This document shows, one piece after another, positions 33,928 to 43,399 of a stretch of DNA of 43,991 bases. Within the stretch, counting starts at the first letter, position 1. Each line of letters begins with the position of its first letter. Where the stretch lies: the NCBI GenBank assembly GCA_944325215.1, contig CALUZC010000021.1:1-43991 (forward strand), given 5' to 3'. Under the pieces are notes generated by a model. The model was given only the letters and a program-made list of their open reading frames with translations, ran no database searches and was not told where the DNA came from. The position numbers and the translations under genes were made by a program. Source of the DNA: an uncultured Mucispirillum sp. (lineage in GTDB: Bacteria > Chrysiogenota > Deferribacteres > Deferribacterales > Mucispirillaceae).

Positions 33928-34407
33928 TTACTCACTCTCAAACAATGGCGTTTTTATCTTAAGAGTATCATCATCTAAGATAATCTGCTTCGCCAGTTTT
34001 TTTTCAAAATTAACTACTAATGGTGCTCGCAGGTTTGCAGTAGATAATTTTGGGTCAGTAGGCACAACAACTATAGAAAATATTTTCATTTCCTTTTCGT
34101 CACTTATTGCTAATACTTTTAACTCACGTTTTGGGATAGTCGGGTTATAATCCTTAAAAAAAGTACTAGTTTCAATAAGAATAAAGCAAATATCAGTATC
34201 CTCAACAGACTGAAACCATAAAAATGGGTATGAGTTATCATCAGATATTAATAAAAAATCCTGTAAATCTGGAAAGCCAAGAAGTGGTGCACTTAAAGTG
34301 ATGACATCATCTTCTTTAAACTCAATCTCCCCTAGTTTTGATGAATTAATCTTCATAAACCCTTTGCCACCTTTATTTTCAGTCTGTTTAGAAGCTGTAT
34401 TCTCCAT
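33928..34407 (-). CDS. fliW: Flagellar assembly factor FliW
   Basis: FliW antagonises CsrA and binds flagellin, coupling flagellin level to translation. Signatures are [24 protein letters not shown] (in two parts) and [14 protein letters not shown]-type ending. The start is uncertain: ATG at 34407 follows AGGA at good distance and gives 159 residues. ATG at 34356 ([13 protein letters not shown]) gives a more typical 142 and also has a ribosome-site-like AAAGG. It lies between flgL (22 bases) and csrA. Confidence 0.94.
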   Translation of the reverse strand: MENTASKQTENKGGKGFMKINSSKLGEIEFKEDDVITLSAPLLGFPDLQDFLLISDDNSYPFLWFQSVEDTDICFILIETSTFFKDYNPTIPKRELKVLAISDEKEMKIFSIVVVPTDPKLSTANLRAPLVVNFEKKLAKQIILDDDTLKIKTPLFESE

Positions 34408-34429
34408 ATCTTATCCTACTATACACTAT

Positions 34430-37400
34430 TTATCCAAGAAAATCTAGTATAGAAATGCTAACCATTCCACTTACTAGTTTCATAGCTGACTGATATGCTG
34501 TTAATGACAGCTCTACATCTGCATTTAATTTCACTAAATCAGTAGCTGTAGCACCAAGATAGCCTGCTTTTATTTCCTCATTATTTGTAATAACTGTCTC
34601 TTGAAATTTAATAACAGATTCTACACGCTGCCCTCTTGTTCCAATAATTGTTCCAGCCTGCAGCACTTGGTTTACTGCTGCATCTAAAGTATCTATTTCA
34701 TTTTCTATACCACTGCCTACTGCTGCTGTAAAACTATCTGTTGCATTAAGCGAGCCTGCATCAAAACCTAAATGAAGTCCGTCTGAAACAAATGTGCTTT
34801 TATTGGCAGTATCCAGCGTTACATTTTGCACTAAGCCGCCATCTGCATTTGTTACTTTAATATCTACACTATCACCAGTTTTTGGAAAACCAAGTGTGCC
34901 TGCATAATCACCCTCTGCTACAATAGAAGAATAAACATCACTTGTTTTAGTAAATGCAAGCTCACCATTGCTATTAACTACCGCTTTCATATTTGCTTCT
35001 AAAATACCTTGAGCCTGTAATTGTGCATTTATATCATCTGCCATTTCCTGAACTGATGTATATGCTTTCTTATCAAGCATTACTTTTACTTCTTTTTGTG
35101 TGCCAGGGTTTACGCCCTCTACATATTTTAATGTTAATGTCCTTGCTGCCTCATCTAGCTCACTAAGGTCTGTTTTTGGAGTCTGCACACCTGATACTGT
35201 TAATTCTGCAATACGCTCTGTTACTGGATCATGAGTAAGCCCAATATTTAATGGATTATCTGCTCCTGCTGGAACTGTTACTTCCACAGGCACATCAGTA
35301 TTAGCTGTTTTAAACTGAATAGAGCCATCTGCTGCAATATCTGCTATAATCCTACCGTTTGTGCCTGTTGCCGCATCATTTAAAGCAGCATTAATTTGAG
35401 CAAGTAAATCATTTTTGCTTATTGGATCAGTTGCTGGTGTTATTGTTATTTCTTTGTAACCTGCACCTGCTGGGTCTAGTGGGTCAGCCACACGGAAAGT
35501 AAAATTACCACCCGGAAAATCATCTGCTAAAGTGTATTCATCTTTTAATGCACCATTTGCTACAGTATCAAAACCCATAATGTATGATGCTAAAGCTCTC
35601 TCTTGAGTGCTTACTGCAGTATTGGCAAAATTTGCAACCCTTGTTCCACTGCCAGACTGTATTTCTATTGCTCCATCTTTATTGGAAAACTTAATACCTG
35701 CATCTACAAATGCTTTATTATTATTTAATTCTTTTAAAATATATTCCTGAGCTGAAGCTGCATCTGTTATTGGTGGATTTGCCTTAGATAAATCTATCTC
35801 TACATTTACTCTCTGTTGTTTACCTGTTTTATTATCATAAATATCAACACCAAACATTAATGGAGTATTTGCAATACTTGCATTTAATACTGCATCGTAT
35901 TTTATTGTGCCAGATGTTGTTTTATACTCATTTTGCAGGTAGAAATCTGTTTTATCATTTTTAGATAGTATTTCATACTTCCAATTGTCATTAAAATTAC
36001 CTTGAAATACTCCATCAAAAAATGGTTTTGCAGTAGAATTTAAATCTGTTGCACGCCATGCTGATGGCTCACCAAAACCGTTTTTAGTTATATTATGCTC
36101 TAATGCATGTATTAAGTTTTCTAATGCCCTAAAAACATTTACATTTTTACCAGTTTCTACAATATTAACATCACCAAAAGAAAGACCTGGCTCTGCTTTT
36201 AAATCTATTTGGAAAGTTGTAGTTGCTTCCCTTTTTGTTGGATCTAATGGGTTTGGTATTTCCATATCATCTGGTGTTAAAGTAATACCATTTGGAAGCT
36301 GGATAGGGCCGCCTTTATAATCTGTTGTTACTTCATCATATATTTTATTACCATTTTTATCTAATATGGTAATAGATATGTTTCTTTGGTCATTTAACCC
36401 CAATGTTGTTGTTACTGATACTTTCCAGTTTTCATCTTTTGTGCCAGTATATGCTCCACCAATTATTGATACCTGATCATTAGCATGAGTTACACCTTGG
36501 TTATTTGCGTTTGCTCTAAAAGAAAGTTTACTGTCACCACTTCTTAAATCAGCAATAGTTAATTTACCATCTACAATAGATACATCTACTGTTTGACCAT
36601 ATAATTCTTTTATAAAATCAACGTAATCACCTAATGTTTTTTCTTCTGCTGCATTCATTCCACTTCTATCAAGTATGGCAGTTTTCATATCAGAAGTTGG
36701 TGGTATTGTTGTATTATCATAATAAGTAGTAGTTAATGTTGCATCTCTACTGGAATTGTAATTCTGCAGCGAAAATGTAATATCATAATGGCCTAAATTA
36801 GCTGGATCATTTGGATTTAAATCAAGGCTTACACCAACACCAAAATCAAAACCTGCATTTCTTAAAGCCTGATCAAATGCATATTCTATATCTTTTTTAG
36901 TAGGTGTAGTTGTTGATACATCAAAAGTAAATGTGCCATTACCATTATCTACTACATTTGTAATAGCTGCCTCACCACCTAAACCGTATTCTCTTAATTT
37001 TTCATTTAAAAAGTCTTGTGGAGTAGTTCCTGCTGCTATTGCACCATTAAATTCAGTAGCAGATATTTTAATTTCTTTACCTGCTATGGAAAGCTCTACA
37101 TCGTTTGTTCCTAAACCAATATTGTTCATAGTTGCAGTAGCTGTTTGTGTAGCTGGTTTATTTACATTTATTTCTACACCATTTACAAAAAATGTGTAGT
37201 TTGTGCCTGATAAATCAAAATTTTCATGGGTTGTTTCAATCTGCTCTATTGTATCTTTATGAAAATCATAGCCTATTTCAAATATAGTATCTTTTCCTTC
37301 TGCTGCAACAGTTGCACCTTTAAAACCAAGTAAACTTTGGTCTGTTCCTGTCACTGCAAGGCGAACATTATCACCTGCTTTTAAACTTGTAAAATTAAGC

Positions 37401-38824
37401 CTGTCACCATCTGCTGATACTTGAATCTGTGCAGATAAATCTACCCTGTATTTATTTTTTTCTTCTTGAGTAGTGCCACCTACATATTTACCAGAATTTA
37501 CTTGGGTATTTATTGTTGCTTGATAATCATCAATTGTAATATTTTCTACATCACCAAGCCCGTTAATTGCACCGATATATTCTGCATTTTTAAGCTCATT
37601 ATTAATAGCACCAACTAATTCATCTGTTGTGTTGTATGCTTTTTGTGGAACTACTACTTTATATAGTTTATCACCATATGTAATAGTTAATGTTCTTTCT
37701 TTTTCTGAAGCATTTGCTAAATCTAAACTTGGGTTAGTATTTGATACTAAACTTGCAGTTCCCACTTTATTACCATTATGGTCTGTTCCTGCTATAGTTA
37801 TAGAATCACCTATACTTATATTAGTGCCATCTAAACTTGAAAATAAACTATTTATTGTTGCTGCAAGACCATTTACAGTATTAGTAGATGAACCTTGAAG
37901 AACTAAACTGGACTGAGTAAATATACTACTTCCCGGCATATTTACTGCAATATCTTGATTATATCCAATTTGAGTATAAATATAACCATTATCACCTTGA
38001 TATGTTATTTCAGAGCCTGATTTATAATCAAATTCCATTACAATACTTGTAGGGTTATCCAAATCTTCTGGCATTTTAAATGATATACCACGCCCTGTAT
38101 TTATAACTTTTCCTGGCTCATATTCAAAAGATAATGATACATTTGACTTATTACCATTACCACCTGATTCATCTGAACCGTTAGAATCCATTATCATTAC
38201 ATTGCCTTTTTCATCATAAAGCTGTAATTTTGCTATACCGTCTACTACTGTTATTTTTGCTGTATATCTACCAGATTTTAACTCTGTCATGTCACTAAAT
38301 ACATCTTTAGTAATAGCATCACCTGAAACATTTTCACCATTCTGGTTTTTTGTAATAACATTTGATACAGCATTTGTTCCACCTGAAAAAGGCGGTGTTC
38401 CTGTTTGAAATCCACCAAAAATATATCTGCCATTATAGCTTGCATTTGCAATATCCATAATTTGCTGGTAAAGACTTAACACATCTTGGGCTAAAGCTTT
38501 CCTGCTTTCTTCATCATAAGAATCTGATGCACCTGCAATAGCATAATCATCACGAGCTTTTTTTAATGCTTCTACAAGCTCCTGCAGCTCTGCATCAGTA
38601 TTATTTAACCAGTTTGAAGCACTATTAGCATTTTCACTAAACTGGGTAAGTTCATCAATCATATTTTGAACATTGTATGCTCCCACATACTTACTTGTAT
38701 CTTCCCATGGTTTAATTAAATTTTGCTGTGCACTAGCTTTTTTCAATGCCTCAGTATAATTTGAAAGGCTTGTAGAAAGCATATTTTGCATTTGCATTGC
38801 ACGCATATTAAATGTTACTCTCAT
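34430..38824 (-). CDS. flgL: Very large flagellar hook-filament junction protein FlgL
   Basis: FlgL forms the second hook-filament junction ring. The 1,464 residues compare with the usual 300-450. The N-terminal D0/D1 region is standard (MRVTFNMRAMQMQNMLSTSL to about residue 145, with YIFGGFQTG), and so is the C-terminal coil (from about 1375, ending QSAMKLVSGMVSISILDFLG). Over 1,200 residues between them form a Gly/Asn/Thr/Asp-rich insert of beta domains. They include flagellin-IN-like segments (DRLNFTSLKAGDNVRLAV) repeated in diverged form. GGAG precedes the start. It follows flgK. The insert probably projects outward like an enlarged D2/D3 domain; no motif in it shows an enzyme. Confidence 0.9.
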   Translation of the reverse strand: MRVTFNMRAMQMQNMLSTSLSNYTEALKKASAQQNLIKPWEDTSKYVGAYNVQNMIDELTQFSENANSASNWLNNTDAELQELVEALKKARDDYAIAGASDSYDEESRKALAQDVLSLYQQIMDIANASYNGRYIFGGFQTGTPPFSGGTNAVSNVITKNQNGENVSGDAITKDVFSDMTELKSGRYTAKITVVDGIAKLQLYDEKGNVMIMDSNGSDESGGNGNKSNVSLSFEYEPGKVINTGRGISFKMPEDLDNPTSIVMEFDYKSGSEITYQGDNGYIYTQIGYNQDIAVNMPGSSIFTQSSLVLQGSSTNTVNGLAATINSLFSSLDGTNISIGDSITIAGTDHNGNKVGTASLVSNTNPSLDLANASEKERTLTITYGDKLYKVVVPQKAYNTTDELVGAINNELKNAEYIGAINGLGDVENITIDDYQATINTQVNSGKYVGGTTQEEKNKYRVDLSAQIQVSADGDRLNFTSLKAGDNVRLAVTGTDQSLLGFKGATVAAEGKDTIFEIGYDFHKDTIEQIETTHENFDLSGTNYTFFVNGVEINVNKPATQTATATMNNIGLGTNDVELSIAGKEIKISATEFNGAIAAGTTPQDFLNEKLREYGLGGEAAITNVVDNGNGTFTFDVSTTTPTKKDIEYAFDQALRNAGFDFGVGVSLDLNPNDPANLGHYDITFSLQNYNSSRDATLTTTYYDNTTIPPTSDMKTAILDRSGMNAAEEKTLGDYVDFIKELYGQTVDVSIVDGKLTIADLRSGDSKLSFRANANNQGVTHANDQVSIIGGAYTGTKDENWKVSVTTTLGLNDQRNISITILDKNGNKIYDEVTTDYKGGPIQLPNGITLTPDDMEIPNPLDPTKREATTTFQIDLKAEPGLSFGDVNIVETGKNVNVFRALENLIHALEHNITKNGFGEPSAWRATDLNSTAKPFFDGVFQGNFNDNWKYEILSKNDKTDFYLQNEYKTTSGTIKYDAVLNASIANTPLMFGVDIYDNKTGKQQRVNVEIDLSKANPPITDAASAQEYILKELNNNKAFVDAGIKFSNKDGAIEIQSGSGTRVANFANTAVSTQERALASYIMGFDTVANGALKDEYTLADDFPGGNFTFRVADPLDPAGAGYKEITITPATDPISKNDLLAQINAALNDAATGTNGRIIADIAADGSIQFKTANTDVPVEVTVPAGADNPLNIGLTHDPVTERIAELTVSGVQTPKTDLSELDEAARTLTLKYVEGVNPGTQKEVKVMLDKKAYTSVQEMADDINAQLQAQGILEANMKAVVNSNGELAFTKTSDVYSSIVAEGDYAGTLGFPKTGDSVDIKVTNADGGLVQNVTLDTANKSTFVSDGLHLGFDAGSLNATDSFTAAVGSGIENEIDTLDAAVNQVLQAGTIIGTRGQRVESVIKFQETVITNNEEIKAGYLGATATDLVKLNADVELSLTAYQSAMKLVSGMVSISILDFLG

Positions 38825-38879
38825 AATAATGCTCCATAATCATTTTTGGCGATATTGTTCCTGTTACTTATATAGCAAA

Positions 38880-40649
38880 TTACCTGCCAACTGAACCAAG
38901 CCCGTTTATTAATGTATTTAACATTTCATCTACTACGTTAATATATCTTGAATTTGCTTCATACATTCTTTGGTAAAGCACTAAATTTACCTGCTCATCT
39001 TCTTCTGATACACCACGAATAGACATAAGCTGTGTATTTAATTCAGTATATGCCATATTTGTTGTTGCTTTATATGTTTCAGCTTGAGATTTTGCACTGC
39101 TCATTTCACCAATAAAATATCCATAGAATGCAGAAAAAGTAACGTTTCCTTTTACTGTTGAAAACGATGTAGTCTGTAATTTAGATATTTTTAATGCGTT
39201 TGTATTATCACCTTCTGCACCAAATTCTGAAGCTGCAATTAATCTCGGATTTTCTTTAATAGATGCATTTAATGTCATATCTTGAGCAGAACTTCCTGAA
39301 AAGAATGAGTTCATTCCTGTTGCCAGTAAGAAATCTGATGTATCATTTGCAAAGGAAATATATGAACCAGCTGCTGCTTTAATAGTAACTGTATTATCAA
39401 TATTTAATGATGCAGATACTAAATTACCTGCTTCCTGATTAATTCTTGCAAGCACTGTTTTTAAAGTATCATTTTCATCTATTTGTATTACTATTTTTCT
39501 ATCATCATATATTTCGTTACCTTCATCGTCCTGCTTACCTGTCGGAGTAGATACATTTATTTCAAATGAACCACTTTTTACAGTATAAGGAAGTCCACCC
39601 TCTGGGCTGTTTAAAGCATATTCTGGGTTTATAACCTGTGTTTTACCAGTATATTCTGAAGCTCTATCAAGCCCCATACCTGTTGCGTGAATTCTATTTG
39701 TTTCCTCTATCATTTTTTTAGCCAAAGAATCTAAATCAGACTGATACTGTTTTAACTCATTATCACGAACCTGTAATTGTGCTGCAATTGTACCGTTTTT
39801 CATAAGTGATGTCATATCAATTGGTTTAGAATTTGGGTTGTCTGTTTTCCACATTACTTTTAAATGGTTATTGTTATTTGGGTCTTTTTCAGTTAAAAGT
39901 ATGTGTGCAGTGCCACCATCAACTAATGTTTGGCCTTTCATAGATACATACATAGAACCGTCTTCTCTTAAATATGTTGTAACTTCAGTTTTTGTTGCTA
40001 AATCATCTATTAAGCCATCACGCATGTCCCTTAATTCATTGGCTGGCTGCCCCAGAGCTTCTGCTGCAACTATCTCTTTATTAAGCTGAGCTATTTGCTG
40101 AGTGATTTCATTAACAGCATCTACTTCCTGTTGGATAATAGTATCGCACTGTTTTCTTGCATCTTCTAAATATTTATATCCTTCTTGGATTTTTGAAGCT
40201 AATGTATCAGCTGCTTCTACTAAAACTGTTCTTTTTGTTAAAGATTCTGAAGTATCATCAGGTGCTGAGTTACTTAAATCCTGCCATGCATTAAAGTAAT
40301 CTTTTAAAGCGTCCCCTAAACCAGAACCAGACTCTAACTCATTAAAATAAAGCATTGCACTTTGAAGTGTAGAACTTGTAGATGTATAATACTGTAAAGC
40401 AGAATTAGTTGTGCGAACTGAAGATGCTAATAAATCATCATACTCCCTTCTAACACCTGCTACATCTACACCTTTACCAATTGCTCCGTTGTATGTGTAC
40501 TGAGGTTTTTTTGTAACAAGCTCCACAGTCTGTCTGGAATAATTTTCCGTTTTCATGTTTGCCATGTTATTACCTGTAACAGATATACCAGTTTGTGCTG
40601 CATATAATCCTGAAACACCAGTCCATATCATACCAAATAAATTACTCAT
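38880..40649 (-). CDS. flgK: Flagellar hook-associated protein 1 (FlgK)
   Basis: FlgK forms the first hook-filament junction layer. The N-terminus LYAAQTGISVTGNNMANMKT is the family signature (rod/hook 'sgL.aaq.gi.vtgnNiAN'). The C-terminus ends in the helical D0 with NLVLYQRMYEANSRYINVVD. The length of 589 residues is normal. GGGGGTGAG precedes the start. It follows flgN by 11 bases and precedes flgL. Confidence 0.96.
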   Translation of the reverse strand: MSNLFGMIWTGVSGLYAAQTGISVTGNNMANMKTENYSRQTVELVTKKPQYTYNGAIGKGVDVAGVRREYDDLLASSVRTTNSALQYYTSTSSTLQSAMLYFNELESGSGLGDALKDYFNAWQDLSNSAPDDTSESLTKRTVLVEAADTLASKIQEGYKYLEDARKQCDTIIQQEVDAVNEITQQIAQLNKEIVAAEALGQPANELRDMRDGLIDDLATKTEVTTYLREDGSMYVSMKGQTLVDGGTAHILLTEKDPNNNNHLKVMWKTDNPNSKPIDMTSLMKNGTIAAQLQVRDNELKQYQSDLDSLAKKMIEETNRIHATGMGLDRASEYTGKTQVINPEYALNSPEGGLPYTVKSGSFEINVSTPTGKQDDEGNEIYDDRKIVIQIDENDTLKTVLARINQEAGNLVSASLNIDNTVTIKAAAGSYISFANDTSDFLLATGMNSFFSGSSAQDMTLNASIKENPRLIAASEFGAEGDNTNALKISKLQTTSFSTVKGNVTFSAFYGYFIGEMSSAKSQAETYKATTNMAYTELNTQLMSIRGVSEEDEQVNLVLYQRMYEANSRYINVVDEMLNTLINGLGSVGR

Positions 40650-40660
40650 AACTCACCCCC

Positions 40661-41149
40661 TTACCCTATAACCTGTAAAGAAGATGGGGTATGAGATACA
40701 GATGATTTATCCATGCCGTATTTATTTGCAGGGAGATAGCCCATACGAACTCGAACATCGTTCATAATTTTAAGGTTAGTGTTATAAATAAATTTTAATG
40801 AAACTGTAATTTGAGATATTTCTGAAACTAATAATAAAAGATTATCACGTAACGATAAAAGCTCATTACGCACTTCTTCATTATCACATACTTCCATTAT
40901 TGCACTAACAGTATCTTCTTCCAAATGGTAATCCTGCATAATGCGCTGAGATAAAGTCTTACGTGCTTCTTCAAGCAGTTTTTCTTTTTTCATAAGCTGT
41001 TCTTTATGTTTGTTAAGCTCAAACATAGCTTTAGTATCCCAGCTTGTAACAGCAGTTTTTTCTTCTGTTAGCGTGTCCCTAATGTCAGTATAGTGGGCAA
41101 CTTGTGATTTTAAAATCTCCACTAAATTAATAAAAGAATTGTGTTCCAT
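40661..41149 (-). CDS. flgN: Flagellar export chaperone FlgN
   Basis: FlgN escorts FlgK and FlgL to the flagellar export gate. The 162-residue helical protein has the FlgN pattern (NLVEILKSQVAHYTDIRDTL at the start, and a final QVIG). Heptad-like leucines run through it. It sits between flgM and its clients flgK and flgL, as expected. A hairpin partly covers its ribosome site (AAGGGGG). Confidence 0.85.
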   Translation of the reverse strand: MEHNSFINLVEILKSQVAHYTDIRDTLTEEKTAVTSWDTKAMFELNKHKEQLMKKEKLLEEARKTLSQRIMQDYHLEEDTVSAIMEVCDNEEVRNELLSLRDNLLLLVSEISQITVSLKFIYNTNLKIMNDVRVRMGYLPANKYGMDKSSVSHTPSSLQVIG

Positions 41150-41158
41150 ATATATCCC

Positions 41159-41186
41159 CCTTAAAAGGCTAACCTTCTTTTTAAGG
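41159..41186 (-). promoter_or_regulatory. Hairpin overlapping the flgN ribosome site
   Basis: On the minus strand CCTTAAAA and TTTTAAGG pair, with inner AAGG/CCTT, and the 3' strand runs into the AAGGGGG ribosome site of flgN. It may limit flgN translation or act as a weak terminator after flgM. Confidence 0.45.
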
Positions 41187-41228
41187 ACTGCTTATATGGA
41201 AATTTACCTAAATTCTTTTAAATACTCA

Positions 41229-41534
41229 TTAAAAAGTATCCTCTAACGCAGTATTAACTATTTTTGCAGCCACATCTCTAGCTGATACATTATAAGTGCC
41301 ATTTGCAATGCGTTCTTTTAAATCAGCAATTTTGTCAGCTCTAACTTCAGGCATACTTTTTAATGTTCTAGTCATTTCAGAAACATCTTTACCTTTTTCT
41401 GAAATTGTGACATTATCACTTTCAACACCTGATGTTTGTTGCTGCTGCTCTGCAGAAGTTTTTTCTACATTTCTTGCGCGGGAAGTTTGTTCTAGAGTGT
41501 CCATTCCACTCATCATGTTGCTATTAATTCTCAT
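41229..41534 (-). CDS. flgM: Anti-sigma-28 factor FlgM
   Basis: FlgM holds sigma28 (FliA) inactive until it is exported through the finished hook. The start is the ATG at 41534, after GGAGG. The 101 residues show the disordered N-terminal half and the sigma-binding C-terminal half (EVRADKIADLKERIANGTY then NVSARDVAAKIVNTAL), which is diagnostic. It heads the operon flgM-flgN-flgK-flgL-fliW-csrA and has a sigma54-type promoter, a sigma28-like site and a short leader ORF upstream. Confidence 0.94.
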   Translation of the reverse strand: MRINSNMMSGMDTLEQTSRARNVEKTSAEQQQQTSGVESDNVTISEKGKDVSEMTRTLKSMPEVRADKIADLKERIANGTYNVSARDVAAKIVNTALEDTF

Positions 41535-41558
41535 AGTATCCTCCAATGCTCATCTTCC

Positions 41559-41586
41559 CTATCGGACTTACCCTAAAAAAACTTTA
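41559..41586 (-). promoter_or_regulatory. Sigma28-like promoter for flgM
   Basis: On the minus strand TAAA (41583-41586) is followed after 16 bases by TCCGATAG (41559-41566), against the consensus TAAA-N15-GCCGATAA. It lies about 25-50 bases before the flgM start. FlgM being partly sigma28-dependent is known in other bacteria. The match is imperfect (spacing one longer, two base differences). Confidence 0.5.
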
Positions 41587-41639
41587 GCATTTTTTTTAAA
41601 AAAATTAAATATTTTTTTACTAAATATTTTTTTAGGCAC
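41568..41639 (-). CDS. Possible 23-residue leader peptide upstream of flgM
   Basis: The GTG start is preceded by AAGGAGG, among the strongest ribosome sites in the window. The frame encodes a Lys/Phe-rich amphipathic peptide (MPKKIFSKKIFNFFKKNAKV and three more residues) and ends 34 bases before flgM. It lies between the sigma54 promoter and the flgM start, so transcripts from that promoter would include it. The leader also holds several GGA words that CsrA might bind. It could be a real leader peptide or merely an A/T-rich chance frame. Confidence 0.3.
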   Translation of the reverse strand: MPKKIFSKKIFNFFKKNAKVFLG

Positions 41640-41713
41640 CTTTCCTCCTTCTGCTACTAATTTAGGTAAATTTGCCTAAGCTATCCATAAACAAATTTTT
41701 TCATAAATTTATA

Positions 41714-41729
41714 AGCAATTATTATGCCA
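41714..41729 (-). promoter_or_regulatory. Sigma54 promoter of the flgM operon
   Basis: On the minus strand TGGCATAATAATTGCT matches TGGCAY-N5-TTGCW with GG and GC ten bases apart. It lies about 180 bases before flgM, just after the terminator of the flgJ unit. The RNA would run through the leader ORF into flgM. Confidence 0.78.
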
Positions 41730-41747
41730 AAATTAATGTGTTTTAAA

Positions 41748-41781
41748 TTAGAAAAGGGAAGCAAATGCTTCCCCTTTCTAA
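41748..41781 (-). terminator. Terminator after flgJ
   Basis: TTAGAAAGGGGAAGCA pairs with TGCTTCCCTTTTCTAA over 16 positions with one mismatch and a two-base loop (minus strand), 35 bases after the flgJ stop. It separates the flgI-flgJ unit from the flgM operon. Confidence 0.82.
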
Positions 41782-41816
41782 TTAAAGTGTGTGAATTTAT
41801 TGTGAAGTGATAGATT

Positions 41817-42215
41817 TTATTGCACTAAATCTAAGTTTTCTGATGATATACTTTCCTGCCTTTTTTGCTGGATAGCATATGGGTTTAACTCCCTGTGGAA
41901 AATTTTTCCCTCATCTCTATACTGAGGCATAGTCTGTTTTAAGTGTTTGTATAATGTTTCACCTAAACCAGAATCTGGCCTTTTTGCTAAAATATCTACA
42001 TACTGCTGGTCTAACATTTCTGTAAATATTTTCTCACCATTGCTTTTTTTAATTAAAGATGATTCCATACTTGCTTTACGCATAGTTTTCATCATCATAT
42101 CCATAAACATACCTTCGAATGCTGCACATGCGTCTCTTAATTCTTTATCACGTTTAGCTTTTGCTTCTTCCTGTGTCATTTCTGTGTTTACATTCATTTT
42201 AGCTAGTTCTATCAT
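41817..42215 (-). CDS. flgJ: Rod-binding protein FlgJ (rod-cap domain only)
   Basis: The 132 residues match the N-terminal rod-binding domain of FlgJ: CAAFEGMFMDMMMKTMRKA and GEKIFTEMLDQQYVDILAKR. The C-terminal muramidase domain found in enteric FlgJ is absent, as in many non-enteric bacteria, so another enzyme must open the peptidoglycan. The start overlaps the flgI stop (TAATG), so the two are coupled. Confidence 0.92.
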   Translation of the reverse strand: MIELAKMNVNTEMTQEEAKAKRDKELRDACAAFEGMFMDMMMKTMRKASMESSLIKKSNGEKIFTEMLDQQYVDILAKRPDSGLGETLYKHLKQTMPQYRDEGKIFHRELNPYAIQQKRQESISSENLDLVQ

Positions 42216-43312
42216 TACATCAGCTCCAGTTCTGCATGCAGGGCACCTGCTGCTTTTATTGCCTGCAAGATTGATATTAAATCCCTTGGTGTTACGCCTA
42301 TTGCATTCAATGCTTTTACTAAGTCTGATATTGTAACACCCTCTGGCACTACCATTAAGTTAGTCTGTTCTTCTGCCACTGTGATTTCTGGGTTGTTTGT
42401 TACTACTGTTTCCCCATCACTAAATGGTGCTGGCTGGCTAACATCTACTTGGTTTGTTATAGTTATAGTTAAGTTGCCGTGAGCTACTGCTACTGTGCTT
42501 ATTCTTACATCTGAACCCATAACTATTGTACCAGTCCTTTCATCTACTACTACCCTTGCAAATGTTTCTGGCTGAATTTCTATATTTAAAAGACTGCTTA
42601 AAAAGTCATAATAATTATTTTTAAATTCACCCGGAATATCTACACGTATACTAGTAGGTGAAGTTATAGTAGCAATTGGTGTGCCAATAAAACTATTAAT
42701 TGCTGATTTTGCTTGAACTATATCTGCTACGCCTAATGAACTAAATGATAAATCAAAATAATTGCCATCTAATGCGAAAGGTATTTCTTTTTCAACTGTT
42801 GCCCCGTTAGGAATTACACCTACTGTTGGGTGGTTTTTTGTAACATTTGCCCCACCTGCATTTACATTCATACCACCTACTGATAATGGACCTTGTGCCA
42901 CAGCATATACTTGACCATTAGCACCAGTTAAGGGTGTTAAAAGCAATGTGCCGCCTTCTAAACTTTTTGCGTCCCCTACAGATGATACTGTTACATCTAT
43001 TTTATTACCAGCTTTTGCAAATGCTGGAAGCTTTGCTGTTACCATTACAGCTGCTACGTTTTTTACTTTTACATCACCTTGTGGAACTGTTATGCCCATT
43101 CTATCAAGCATGTTTACAAGAGATTGAACAGTAAACTCTGTCTGCTGTTTATCACCTGAACCATTTAAGCCCACAACTAAACCATAGCCAAAAAGCTGGT
43201 TTTCCCTAATACCTTGAACGTCTGCTAAGTCACGGATTTTAACAGCTGCATTTGCATTTACTGCTGTTAATAAAACCATAACCGCCATTACAGTTAAAAT
43301 TAACTTTTTCAT
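42215..43312 (-). CDS. flgI: Flagellar P-ring protein FlgI
   Basis: FlgI forms the periplasmic P-ring around the rod in Gram-negative flagella. The start is the ATG at 43312, after GGAG; a GTG 15 bases upstream is less likely. A signal peptide (MKKLILTVMAVMVLLTAVNA) is followed by VKIRDLADVQGIRENQLFGY, then GLVVGLNGSGDKQQTEFTVQ, and the C-terminal GVTPRDLISILQAIKAAGAL. The length is 365 residues. Two sigma54-type sites lie 40 and 90 bases upstream. flgH (L-ring) is not in the window. Confidence 0.97.
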   Translation of the reverse strand: MKKLILTVMAVMVLLTAVNANAAVKIRDLADVQGIRENQLFGYGLVVGLNGSGDKQQTEFTVQSLVNMLDRMGITVPQGDVKVKNVAAVMVTAKLPAFAKAGNKIDVTVSSVGDAKSLEGGTLLLTPLTGANGQVYAVAQGPLSVGGMNVNAGGANVTKNHPTVGVIPNGATVEKEIPFALDGNYFDLSFSSLGVADIVQAKSAINSFIGTPIATITSPTSIRVDIPGEFKNNYYDFLSSLLNIEIQPETFARVVVDERTGTIVMGSDVRISTVAVAHGNLTITITNQVDVSQPAPFSDGETVVTNNPEITVAEEQTNLMVVPEGVTISDLVKALNAIGVTPRDLISILQAIKAAGALHAELELM

Positions 43313-43351
43313 ATCCTTCTTCTCCACAATAATTATTCACAACTTCATACT

Positions 43352-43367
43352 AGCAAACTGCATGCCA
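43352..43367 (-). promoter_or_regulatory. Sigma54 promoter of flgI-flgJ
   Basis: On the minus strand TGGCATGCAGTTTGCT matches TGGCAY-N5-TTGCW with GG and GC ten bases apart. It is 40 bases from the flgI start. Confidence 0.72.
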
Positions 43368-43399
43368 AAATTGTTTCACCATTCTTATTTTTTCTATAT

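Noticed and set aside
41296-41679. A 127-codon plus-strand frame opposite flgM
   Set aside because: It is a shadow of flgM and its leader on the other strand.
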